Shown: positions 1-5,903, counted from the first letter of the stretch. The stretch is DNA of 6,960 nucleotides from Deltaproteobacteria bacterium UBA5754 (GCA_002419025.1 DIFG01000002.1:1-6960), one strand, 5' to 3'. Translations and numbers: made by a program. The notes: generated by a model not told the origin, from the sequence alone.

Positions 1-31
1 TCCACACAAAATGACGAAGAACCTCCTTTTT
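1..31 (+). repeat. Dispersed repeat fragment, copy A (matches upstream of rapZ)
   Basis: The first 31 nt of the window (TCCACACAAAATGACGAAGA and the 11 bases after it) match the minus-strand sequence from 6859 down to 6829 at 27 of 31 positions by eye. Both copies lie just upstream of a gene start (holA here, rapZ there) and run towards it. The copy is cut by the window edge, so the full element cannot be seen. Its presence argues against using the ATG at position 11, which lies inside the repeat, as the holA start. Confidence 0.55.
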
Positions 32-64
32 CGGCATCCTTTTGTTATGTACATTATATGGATC

Positions 65-1423
65 ATGAAAGACGAAAAAAACCAGCTGCCATCGGCCTTG
101 GCCTCGGCCGAAAAGGGGTCCTTCTTCCCGGTTTATGTCTTTCTCGGCGAACGCCCTCTCACCGCTCCCCACGTACGAAAGCTCCTTTCCTTTCTCCTGC
201 CTGAAGGAGAACGGGATGCGAATCTCCATGTCTTCGCAGGCGAAACCATGCGGACGGAGGACATCCTCGATGCCCTCCACACCCGCTCCCTTTTTGCCGG
301 AAGGAAGGTCATCCGCATCCAGGATCTGCCTTTGCCACACAAGGCCGCGCCTTCCGAGAAGGCCTGGTCAAAGGTGTTGAGCGCCCTGGATGCGGGAGAC
401 AATGACAAGGCCAGAGGCGAGGCCGCCAGCATCCTGGGCCGCCTCGGTGTCGATCCAGGGGATGTGAAAGGCCTAACGGAGGCATCCGCAAAAAAACTCC
501 TCGCATGGCCGCCCCGCGAGCCCCTCACGCGCATCCTCTCCCTGCTCGAGGGGATGGACCCCCTGCCCGAAAGGCCTTCGGGCCGTGACTCCCAGGCCCT
601 GCAGGATTCTCTCATAACATGGCTCTCCCGAAACCCGGACCCGGCGGATGCCGTACTCATCATCGAGGTGGAATCAATGGAGAGGAAAGGCCGTTTTTTT
701 GCCGCTCTCTCGAAACACGGCCCTATCATGGACGCAACCCCTCGCACCGGGGACAAAAAGGCGACAAAGGAATCTGCGGCCTGTTTCGTCCGGGAACGTT
801 GCGCTGAACGCGGCAAAAAGATCATTCCCCGGGCCGTGGATCTCCTCCTCGATCTCGTCGGCGACACGGATCGCGTCGCCCTTTCCGCAGAGGTGGAAAA
901 GCTTCTTGCCCACGCGGGCAAAAGTCCGACCATCGAAGTCTCCGATGTGGGAGCGCTCTCCTTGCGACACCGCGACGAGGAGGTCTTTGCCCTCACTGAG
1001 GCTGTGGGAAGGCAGGACCTCTCCGCAGCCTTCTCATCACTTTCCCGCCTCCTTGACCAGGGCATACACCCCCTGGCCCTCTTTCAGGCCTTGTCCGTCT
1101 TTCTGAGAAGGCTCCTCCTCTTTCGATCCTTTCTTGAAGGGACCCCGGACGCATGCCCGAAGACGCCCTCATATGCCGACTTCACGCGTGAGGTCCTGCC
1201 AAGTTTCACGTCCTTTCTTGGATCCTCCCCTCACCCCGCCGTATCCGGCCTCCATCCCTACGCCCTTTACAAGGTCCTGGAATACTCGGGTAAATTTTCG
1301 ACCGCCCGGCTCCTCACGTTGATGAACCGCCTCCCGTCCGTGGACCTGGAACTGAAGGGGGGGGCATCGTCAGCCAGGCTCGTGTTGGAAAAATTCATCA
1401 TGGAAAGTATCATGTCTCCGTGA
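65..1423 (+). CDS. holA: DNA polymerase III subunit delta (clamp loader)
   Basis: The 452-residue product is recognised as HolA, the delta subunit of the clamp-loader complex that opens the beta sliding clamp on DNA. The N-terminal strand FPVYVFLGER (about residues 21-30) matches the family's PVYLLYGE-type opening. The segment LFAGRKVIRIQDL (about 76-88) follows, then the conserved strand DAVLIIEVESMERKGRFFAAL (about 195-215). The C-terminal helical collar includes EEVFALTEAVGRQD (about 305-318) and a final segment around LMNRLPSVDLELKGG. Family members are usually near 340 residues. This one has about 85 extra residues between roughly 92 and 179. I chose the ATG at 65 because homology starts soon after it and the upstream ATG at 11 lies in a repeat. 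Neither start has a convincing Shine-Dalgarno sequence, and the frame stays open to the window edge. The stop overlaps the next gene by 4 nt. Confidence 0.88.
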   Translation: MKDEKNQLPSALASAEKGSFFPVYVFLGERPLTAPHVRKLLSFLLPEGERDANLHVFAGETMRTEDILDALHTRSLFAGRKVIRIQDLPLPHKAAPSEKAWSKVLSALDAGDNDKARGEAASILGRLGVDPGDVKGLTEASAKKLLAWPPREPLTRILSLLEGMDPLPERPSGRDSQALQDSLITWLSRNPDPADAVLIIEVESMERKGRFFAALSKHGPIMDATPRTGDKKATKESAACFVRERCAERGKKIIPRAVDLLLDLVGDTDRVALSAEVEKLLAHAGKSPTIEVSDVGALSLRHRDEEVFALTEAVGRQDLSAAFSSLSRLLDQGIHPLALFQALSVFLRRLLLFRSFLEGTPDACPKTPSYADFTREVLPSFTSFLGSSPHPAVSGLHPYALYKVLEYSGKFSTARLLTLMNRLPSVDLELKGGASSARLVLEKFIMESIMSP

Positions 1424-2061
1424 CCTTCCTGCACGCAAACGAAAGAAAAGAAGATCCTCCTTGGACAGAGACAAGGCGAATCGCCAGGTTTCTATTTGAA
1501 GGCTCCATGCTCAAAAGGACGTGGCGCACGGGATACGCCTTCCTCGGCCAGGGCCGGGAGTCCGTCGCAGCACACAGCTTCGGCGTCATCCTCATAGCCC
1601 TCATGCTCGCACGTCTCGTCCCTGCTGCCGACAGGGAGCGCCTTCTCCTCCTGTGCGCCCTTCATGACCTCCCAGAGGCAAGGACCGGAGACGCGAACGC
1701 TGTCCACAAACGCTACGTCACCATCCATGAAGAAAAGGCCGTGGAGGATCTTACCAATGGGCTTCCGGGCGGGGACGAACTGGCCGGTCTCCTGCGTGAG
1801 TACCGGGACAAAGAGAGCTTGGAGGCGATCCTTGCTCACGACGCCGACCAGCTCGACATGATCCTTTCCCTCAAGGAACACGTGGATCTCGGAAGCGGCG
1901 ACGCACGTCTCTGGATCCCCAACGTCCTTGGGCGTCTTCGCACAGAGGCCGCCAAAAGGCTCTGCGAGGCCATCCTCGAGGAGCACTGGGCTGGCTGGTG
2001 GATGACCGAACTCCTCGGGGAAGACCCTAACGCAAGGGAAAACATCGACCTCGGACCATGA
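1420..2061 (+). CDS. HD-domain phosphohydrolase, YfbR/HDDC2-like (possible 5'-deoxynucleotidase)
   Basis: The 213-residue product is an HD-superfamily metal-dependent phosphohydrolase. Visible metal-binding motifs are H52 in ESVAAHSF, the H82-D83 pair in CALHDLPEA with E86 and D91 after it, and a downstream acidic motif AHDADQLD (D141/D143). This arrangement is typical of the YfbR/HDDC2 group, whose characterised members remove phosphate from deoxynucleoside 5'-monophosphates. The substrate here is an inference. The GTG start overlaps the holA stop (GTGA), which suggests translational coupling. An ATG at 1507 also exists, but the stretch IARFLFEGSMLKRTWRTGY spanning it looks like the conserved N-terminal helix of the family, so the upstream GTG is preferred. 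The gene ends in an ATGA overlap with the following gene. No signal peptide is seen, so the product should be cytoplasmic. Confidence 0.82.
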   Translation: MTFLHANERKEDPPWTETRRIARFLFEGSMLKRTWRTGYAFLGQGRESVAAHSFGVILIALMLARLVPAADRERLLLLCALHDLPEARTGDANAVHKRYVTIHEEKAVEDLTNGLPGGDELAGLLREYRDKESLEAILAHDADQLDMILSLKEHVDLGSGDARLWIPNVLGRLRTEAAKRLCEAILEEHWAGWWMTELLGEDPNARENIDLGP

Positions 2062-3035
2062 CACCACGCGCCCTGCCCTTCGCCGCCATACTCTTCATAT
2101 CCTCCCTCATGCCGCTCTGCACCCTCGGGTCCCGTGCGGCAGGGGACGAAAACATCCCACCCCCCCTCAAAATCGCCTATACAGGCAACACCATGGGGTT
2201 TCTGGAGCCGTGCCCATCCTGAAAGGGCAAGAAAAACGGCGGCATAGCCCGCCGAGCCCGGTGGATCCGGGAAAATGACCTCAAAAAAACCTCACCCTCC
2301 CTGCTCCTCGATGCGGGCGAAACATTCTTCCCGACCTGTAACCCTCCGGACGGCCTTCTCATGGCCCGCGCCCTCCTTCTTCTCGACATCTACAAGAACC
2401 TTGGATACGACGTCGTGGGCGTGGGCGCAAAGGATCTTTCCGCATCCTGGGAATTCCTCCTGGACGAGGCCCGGAAACGGGGGCTCGTCTTTGTATCCAC
2501 AAATCTCCTTCACAAAGAAAGGCCGCTCTTTCCCCCCTTTGTGGTCATGGAACGTAGCGGACTATGTATCGGCATAACAGCAGTCACCGCCAAGCGCATG
2601 GGGCAGACCTCTCATGACAAAGAGATCAGGGTCGAAGACCCAGAGTCGGCGCTTGCGCCCGTTGTAGAGGAACTCAGAAAAAGGACTGATCTCGTGATCC
2701 TCCTCTCCAGTTTGGGTGAGGAAGAGGACGAAAAACTCCTCGCCCGTGTAAAGGGAATCGACATCCTCGTGGGAAGCGGCCCTGGTACGAGACTTCACAG
2801 TCCCGGGAAGTTCGAAGGGACGTATCTCTTGCGTCCGAACGAGAAGGGGAAGTCCATAGGGGAGGCGACTGTTCTCTTTGACAGCGATCGGCGCCTGAAG
2901 GATGTCCAGGGCCGCCTCGTCCTTTTGACCGAGGACTACCCGGAAGACGAAGAGATCAGAATGAAGGTTGACGCCCTTTACGAAAGATCGAAAGCCGCCT
3001 CCGGACAAGAGATACCGGGTGCTGTCCCAGAATAA
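2058..3035 (+). CDS. Probable selenoprotein: exported UshA-like metallophosphoesterase-fold protein with Cys-x-x-Sec
   Basis: Read with the TGA at 2220-2222 as selenocysteine, this is one 325-residue protein. The ATG overlaps the preceding stop as ATGA. Residues 1-28 look like a signal peptide (R4, hydrophobic core, S-R-A-A cleavage region). Cys52-Pro-Ser-Sec55 follows in GFLEPCPSU, then GGIARRA. UshA/5'-nucleotidase landmarks can be traced after that: LLLDAGETF (83-90), NLGYDVVGVGAKDL (114-127), VSTNLL (146-151), DLVILLSSLG (211-220) and GIDILVGSGPGTRL (233-246). The usual metal ligands at these landmarks are replaced, so phosphatase activity is doubtful. A Cys-x-Cys or Cys-x-x-Cys after the LEP motif is, from memory, common in related delta-proteobacterial proteins, which fits a Cys-to-Sec exchange. 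A function in thiol redox chemistry or metal binding outside the cytoplasm is inference. The alternatives are a real nonsense mutation or a sequencing error. The frame has no other stop in 270 codons after the TGA, and a hairpin follows it directly. The 3' end overlaps the next gene by 17 nt. Confidence 0.8.
2220..2222 (+). other. In-frame TGA, probable selenocysteine codon (residue 55)
   Basis: Counting from the ATG at 2058, codon 55 is TGA. The same frame continues without interruption to the TAA at 3033-3035. The codon follows TGC-CCA-TCC (Cys-Pro-Ser), giving a Cys-x-x-Sec redox-type motif. If TGA were a true stop, the product would be a 54-residue fragment made of a signal peptide and little else. 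Confidence 0.8.
2223..2259 (+). promoter_or_regulatory. Candidate bacterial SECIS stem-loop
   Basis: Directly 3' of the TGA, a perfect 6-bp helix forms between CGGCGG (2237-2242) and CCGCCG (2249-2254) around the 6-nt loop CATAGC. A lower 4-bp helix pairs GGGC (2225-2228) with GCCC (2256-2259), leaving an A-rich bulge on the 5' side and a single A on the 3' side. The apical loop starts 21 nt after the TGA and contains a G. This agrees with the general bacterial SECIS layout of a short hairpin inside the coding region just after UGA that binds SelB. The loop G is not in the first two loop positions unless the top G-C pair opens, so the fit to the consensus is good but not perfect. Confidence 0.68.
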
Positions 3036-4239
3036 TCCATCTCCCGACTGTTCCCGATGTGGCGCGTGTCTCTCCGTCTGTCCGATCTATCGTGTTACCG
3101 GACAGGAACGGATGTCGCCCCGGGGAAAGGTCCATCTCATAAGATCTTCGATCCATGCAGGACAAGCCGAGGTCCTCGAGACCCTTTCGGCATGTCTCCA
3201 GTGCGGGGCCTGCGCCACTGTCTGCAGCGCCGGCATCTCCCCGGCTGCCATCGTACGAAAAGCCCGTGCGAACAAGGACTTGCATACCCATCTTCCCTGG
3301 TGGGTCAGCGGCCTGACTGGGGAAAAGAGGGTCATCCAGGGCCTCGGCAGGATAGTTTCCGGCATTCCTCACTCACGGGGCATTGCATCCCTGCTCCTCC
3401 ACGATCACGACATCCCGCGCCTCCTTCCCCTTCTCAGGCAGGAATCCGCAATATCCCGCCTCACCAGAGACGCTCCCCAGCCAGGACGCAACCCGCGCAT
3501 CGCCCTTTTTGTGGGATGCATCCAGAATTATCTCTTCCCGGAGATAGCGCTTGCGATCTCCGATTGGTTCGGAGGCGGGCTGATCGCCCCGGTTGACCAG
3601 ACCTGCTGCGGCCTTGCGGCCTGGATCTCCGGCTCCGAGGACCGGGCCCGGGATCTCGCCCGGACGAATCTGGCCGCCTTTCAAAAGGTGCGGCCGGATA
3701 TTATCGTCACAGGCTGCGCCTCCTGCGCCTCCATACTCAGACATACCTACCCCGATCTCTTTCCCGCATCCACGCAGGAAGGACGGGAGAGCCGGGAAAT
3801 GGCTGCCATGGTCCGGGAGATGGGGGAACTTGCAGGAGAGCTCGGCGTCATTCCCTCCAGAAAGAGGGGATCCGGAACCGTGACCTACCACGCCCCTTGC
3901 CATCAGAGATTTTCACTCAAAAGCGACAAAAAGGTGGAAGAGGTCCTTAAATCCATGCCAGACAGTGAATTCATCCCCATGGAGCCCGGCTGCTGCGGAT
4001 ACGGAGGGCTTTTCGCCACCCGCCACCCGGATCTCTCCCGAAGCGTCTGGGAAGGTCGCCGCAAGGCCTGGCAGAGAACTGGTGCCTCCACCGTGGTCAC
4101 CACCTGCTCGGGCTGTCTGCTTCAACTTCGTTTGAGAAGCACGGAATGCGAGGAGGCGCCGGAGGTCCTTCACCTCGCGGAGCTGGCCTACAGGCACACG
4201 GGCATTGCCATCACTTCCTGTTTCAAGGTTCCCTCCTGA
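3019..4239 (+). CDS. GlcF/HdrD-like (Fe-S)-binding protein with two CCG domains
   Basis: The 406-residue protein resembles GlcF, the iron-sulfur subunit of glycolate oxidase, and the wider lactate-oxidase/HdrD group that passes electrons from a flavin subunit. Two ferredoxin-type [4Fe-4S] motifs are seen: Cys11-x2-Cys14-x2-Cys17-x3-Cys21-Pro, and Cys59, 62, 65 and 69. Two CCG domains follow. The first has Cys167, Cys196-Cys197-Gly and Cys233/Cys236. The second has Cys294, Cys325-Cys326-Gly and Cys363/Cys366. Length and layout match E. coli GlcF (about 407 residues). The GTG at 3019 is preferred, with AAGAGA about 6 nt upstream. A TTG at 2968 in the same frame would lengthen the overlap with the previous gene to 68 nt and lacks proper ribosome-binding-site spacing. 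No GlcD-like flavoprotein gene lies in the window, so the partner and substrate (glycolate, lactate or another hydroxyacid) are unknown. No membrane segment is evident. Confidence 0.82.
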   Translation: MLSQNNPSPDCSRCGACLSVCPIYRVTGQERMSPRGKVHLIRSSIHAGQAEVLETLSACLQCGACATVCSAGISPAAIVRKARANKDLHTHLPWWVSGLTGEKRVIQGLGRIVSGIPHSRGIASLLLHDHDIPRLLPLLRQESAISRLTRDAPQPGRNPRIALFVGCIQNYLFPEIALAISDWFGGGLIAPVDQTCCGLAAWISGSEDRARDLARTNLAAFQKVRPDIIVTGCASCASILRHTYPDLFPASTQEGRESREMAAMVREMGELAGELGVIPSRKRGSGTVTYHAPCHQRFSLKSDKKVEEVLKSMPDSEFIPMEPGCCGYGGLFATRHPDLSRSVWEGRRKAWQRTGASTVVTTCSGCLLQLRLRSTECEEAPEVLHLAELAYRHTGIAITSCFKVPS

Positions 4240-4246
4240 TCATGCG

Positions 4247-4855
4247 ATGAAAAAGGTCCAGGACCACTATTTCAAGAAGGCGAAACAGGAAGGCTATCCG
4301 GCACGCTCTGTCTACAAACTGAAAGAGGCGCAGGCAGCCCGGGGTTTCCTCAAAAAGGGGGACACAGTCCTCGATCTGGGGGCATACCCTGGCTCATGGT
4401 CCAAATACATCCTCGAGGTCATTGGACCTTCCGGACGACTCGTGGCCGTGGACATCACCCCCTTCAGGCCGTTTGCAAAAAACATGGTCGTCATCCAAAA
4501 GGACATAACGCAGCTTGCGCCCCAAGACCTCCTTGCAATAGCTCCCAAATTCGACTCTGTGGTAAGCGACATGGCGCCCAAGACCACGGGACACAAGGCC
4601 CTCGATCACCTCCGCTCCGTGGCCCTCGCCCACAAGGCCCTCGAACTTGCGCTCGCCGTTGGGGCCGTGAACTGTGCCTTTTTCTGCAAGGTCTTCCAGG
4701 GGAGCGATTTCCCAGCCTTTCTCAGCAAGGCCAAGGCCGCCTTTCGCACGGTAAATGTACTGAAACCCAAAAGCTCCCGCTCAGAAAGCGTGGAGATCTT
4801 CGTTTTTGGCACAGAAATCAAAAGGAGGATTAGAGGGAGAGGATTAGAGGATTAG
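4247..4855 (+). CDS. rlmE: 23S rRNA (uridine-2'-O)-methyltransferase, RlmE/FtsJ family
   Basis: The 202-residue SAM-dependent methyltransferase matches RlmE (RrmJ/FtsJ), which methylates the ribose of U2552 in the 23S rRNA A-loop during late 50S assembly. The opening RSVYKL (20-25) carries the catalytic Lys24. The SAM-binding motif VLDLGAYPGSWSKY lies at 41-54, Asp108 is in SDMAP, Lys148 is in CKVFQG, and Glu183 is in ESVEIFVFG. The K-D-K-E spacing corresponds to K38/D124/K164/E199 of the E. coli enzyme. The ATG at 4247 lies 7 nt after the preceding stop, so the gene is probably cotranscribed with the upstream run. A TTG at 4205 in frame is less likely. The last residues (about RGRGLED) are encoded by the start of an 8-bp tandem array, so the natural C-terminus has been extended or replaced by repeat sequence beyond the catalytic core. 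Confidence 0.92.
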   Translation: MKKVQDHYFKKAKQEGYPARSVYKLKEAQAARGFLKKGDTVLDLGAYPGSWSKYILEVIGPSGRLVAVDITPFRPFAKNMVVIQKDITQLAPQDLLAIAPKFDSVVSDMAPKTTGHKALDHLRSVALAHKALELALAVGAVNCAFFCKVFQGSDFPAFLSKAKAAFRTVNVLKPKSSRSESVEIFVFGTEIKRRIRGRGLED

Positions 4856-4880
4856 AGGATTAAAGGATTGATGGATTCGT
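4827..4880 (+). repeat. 8-bp tandem array GGATTARA, left part
   Basis: Consecutive octamers read GGATTAGA (4827), a degenerate 6-mer GGGAGA, then GGATTAGA (4841), GGATTAGA (4849), GGATTAAA (4857), GGATTGAT (4865) and GGATTCGT (4873). The array begins inside the 3' end of rlmE and runs into the left end of the palindromic element. Such arrays expand by slippage. No regulatory role can be read from the sequence. Confidence 0.8.
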
Positions 4881-5004
4881 AAAAAGTCAAAAATTCCAAT
4901 TTGGCGTCATTCCAGCGTAGACCGGAATCCAGTATTTTCAATATGTTCTGGATGCAGGATCAAGTCCGGCATGACGAGTCCGGCACTTTTTACAAGGCCA
5001 TCAA
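4868..5004. mobile_element. MITE-like palindromic element between convergent genes
   Basis: The ends are imperfect inverted repeats of 20 nt (4868-4887 against 4985-5004). They agree at 17 of 20 positions and include a perfect 9-bp core, GTAAAAAGT against ACTTTTTAC. Inside lies a second inverted pair, GTCATTCC...GGAATCCAG (4906-4932) against CTGGATGC...GGCATGAC (4948-4975). The whole 137 bp can fold into a long hairpin with no coding capacity. This is the form of a non-autonomous miniature element or a REP-like intergenic unit. It divides the GGATTARA array, which looks like insertion into it. A clean target-site duplication cannot be assigned because the flanks are themselves repetitive. The hairpin with flanking A/T tracts could also terminate transcription from both convergent operons. 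Confidence 0.6.
4906..4932 (+). repeat. Dispersed 27-nt repeat GTCATTCC...GGAATCCAG, copy 1
   Basis: This unit matches the 27 nt at 6898-6924 at 24 of 27 positions. It forms the left half of the inner inverted pair of the palindromic element. Its type is a common intergenic repeat whose translation gives peptides like VIPAEAGIQ. Confidence 0.7.
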
Positions 5005-5036
5005 GGATTAAAGGATTAAAGGGGTAGAGGATTAGA
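5005..5036 (+). repeat. 8-bp tandem array GGATTARA, right part
   Basis: Octamers GGATTAAA (5005), GGATTAAA (5013), GGGGTAGA (5021) and GGATTAGA (5029) continue the array seen on the other side of the palindromic element. Together with the left part it fills most of the non-palindromic space between rlmE and rimI. Confidence 0.75.
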
Positions 5037-5059
5037 GGGGCTGAAAAGTTCCATTCCTG

Positions 5060-5482
5060 TCAGAGGGTTCTCTCCAGAAGAAGCGATCCTTTTCCAGCCC
5101 CGGCCTGACGAAAGCCGAATCTTTCATAAAGCCGCCTGGCGGGGATGTTTCCTTCCCTGACATCGAGAATCGCCCTTCTCGCCCCCTGTCTTTTCCCCCA
5201 CAAAAGGCACAGGCCGAGAAGGCGCGATGCCACCCCACGGCGGCGCACATCAGGAGAGGTCGTCAGATTGACGACGTAGATCTCGTCTAAAATATGTTGA
5301 AAACAGATATAACCAAGGATCTTGCTCGTCCCGGCCGCAACAGTCACCCACACGCGGCTGTGAGAAAAGGCGGAATCCATGGCCCCATTGAAGGCGGAGC
5401 TCCCCCAGGGATCTTCGTGGGAGACATCCTCGATGGCAAGGAGTTCGGGGATGTCTGAAAAATGCGCCCGTCGTATGAACAT
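5060..5482 (-). CDS. rimI: GNAT acetyltransferase, RimI-like (ribosomal protein S18-alanine N-acetyltransferase)
   Basis: The 140-residue protein is a single GNAT domain of the RimI type. RimI acetylates the N-terminal alanine of ribosomal protein S18. The family stretch EIYVVNLTTSPDVRRRGVASRLL (about 67-89) contains the acetyl-CoA loop R-R-R-G-V-A at 80-85. The RimI signature LDVREGNIPARRLYERFGF (106-124) carries the presumed general acid Tyr119. The general base that is Glu in LEVR of characterised RimI is Asp107 here. The ATG at 5482 is preferred over an in-frame TTG at 5491, because the family N-terminus begins near the ATG. The C-terminus is slightly short for the family. It is the third gene of the rapZ-EIIA-rimI run, 12 nt after the EIIA stop. 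Its exact substrate is inferred from family only. Confidence 0.82.
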   Translation of the reverse strand: MFIRRAHFSDIPELLAIEDVSHEDPWGSSAFNGAMDSAFSHSRVWVTVAAGTSKILGYICFQHILDEIYVVNLTTSPDVRRRGVASRLLGLCLLWGKRQGARRAILDVREGNIPARRLYERFGFRQAGAGKGSLLLERTL

Positions 5483-5494
5483 GAGGGGCAAGGA

Positions 5495-5899
5495 CTACTT
5501 CTTGGAGAGGATGGCCGATGCCTGGTTGATGCTCTTTCGTCCGTACTCCAGGGCTTCACGCGCCACGTCCGACAGGCCCATCCCTCCCTCCCGGCACTGA
5601 CAGAGCCGAATGAGCATGGGGAGATTAACACCTGTGACGACCTCCACTGCGCCTTCCCGAAGAAAGGGAAGGGTCATGTTGGCAGGGGTCCCTCCGAACA
5701 TATCCGTCAGGATGAGGACCCCTGTCCCGTCGTCCACATCCTTGATGGTTCGTGATATTTCCCCCTGAAGGTCCTTAACGTCCCGAGATGGATCAATGGA
5801 TATGGCACGTATGCGATCCACCTTCCCGACGATGAATTCAGCAGTCTGAAGAAGTTCACGAGCGAGTTCGCCATGGGCGGCGATGACGACTCCTACCAT
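5495..5899 (-). CDS. PTS EIIA component, mannose/sorbose family
   Basis: The 134-residue protein is a stand-alone EIIA(Man) domain. His9 in VVIAAHG is the expected phosphorylation site, accepting phosphate from HPr. The second family block GVLILTDMFGGTPANM (60-75) contains the acidic residue Asp66 placed near the active histidine. Length matches a single EIIA domain, with no EIIB fusion and no membrane component in the window. Because it sits 4 nt after rapZ rather than with sugar permease genes, a regulatory role is more likely than direct sugar uptake. In delta-proteobacteria such EIIA genes often occur near rapZ, hprK and ptsH. The ATG at 5899 has a good Shine-Dalgarno sequence (AAGGAG, overlapping the end of rapZ), which supports the start. 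Confidence 0.9.
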   Translation of the reverse strand: MVGVVIAAHGELARELLQTAEFIVGKVDRIRAISIDPSRDVKDLQGEISRTIKDVDDGTGVLILTDMFGGTPANMTLPFLREGAVEVVTGVNLPMLIRLCQCREGGMGLSDVAREALEYGRKSINQASAILSKK

Positions 5900-5903
5900 A
5901 CCG

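Noticed and set aside
11..64. Upstream ATG at 11 (and one at 47) as the holA start
   Set aside because: The ATG at 11 lies in a repeat shared with the rapZ upstream region, and the extra residues show no family similarity. There is no Shine-Dalgarno support. It is not strictly excluded.
133..1065. Long minus-strand open frame opposite holA
   Set aside because: Its translation is Arg/Ser-rich with no recognisable domain. It is the antisense shadow of a clearly recognised gene in GC-rich DNA.
2058..2222. A 54-residue small protein ending at the TGA, or a pseudogene
   Set aside because: The block GFLEPCPS-TGA-KGKKNGGIARRA is continuous across the TGA. No other disruption exists in the frame, and the TGA is followed by a hairpin. 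A simple nonsense mutation remains possible but explains less.
2361..3035. A separate 224-residue gene starting at the internal ATG at 2361
   Set aside because: It would begin in the middle of the fold, after the LLLDAGETF strand, and ignores 101 in-frame upstream codons that contain family motifs and an ATGA-coupled start.
4827..5036. CRISPR array
   Set aside because: The repeats are contiguous 8-mers with no spacers, and no cas genes are present.
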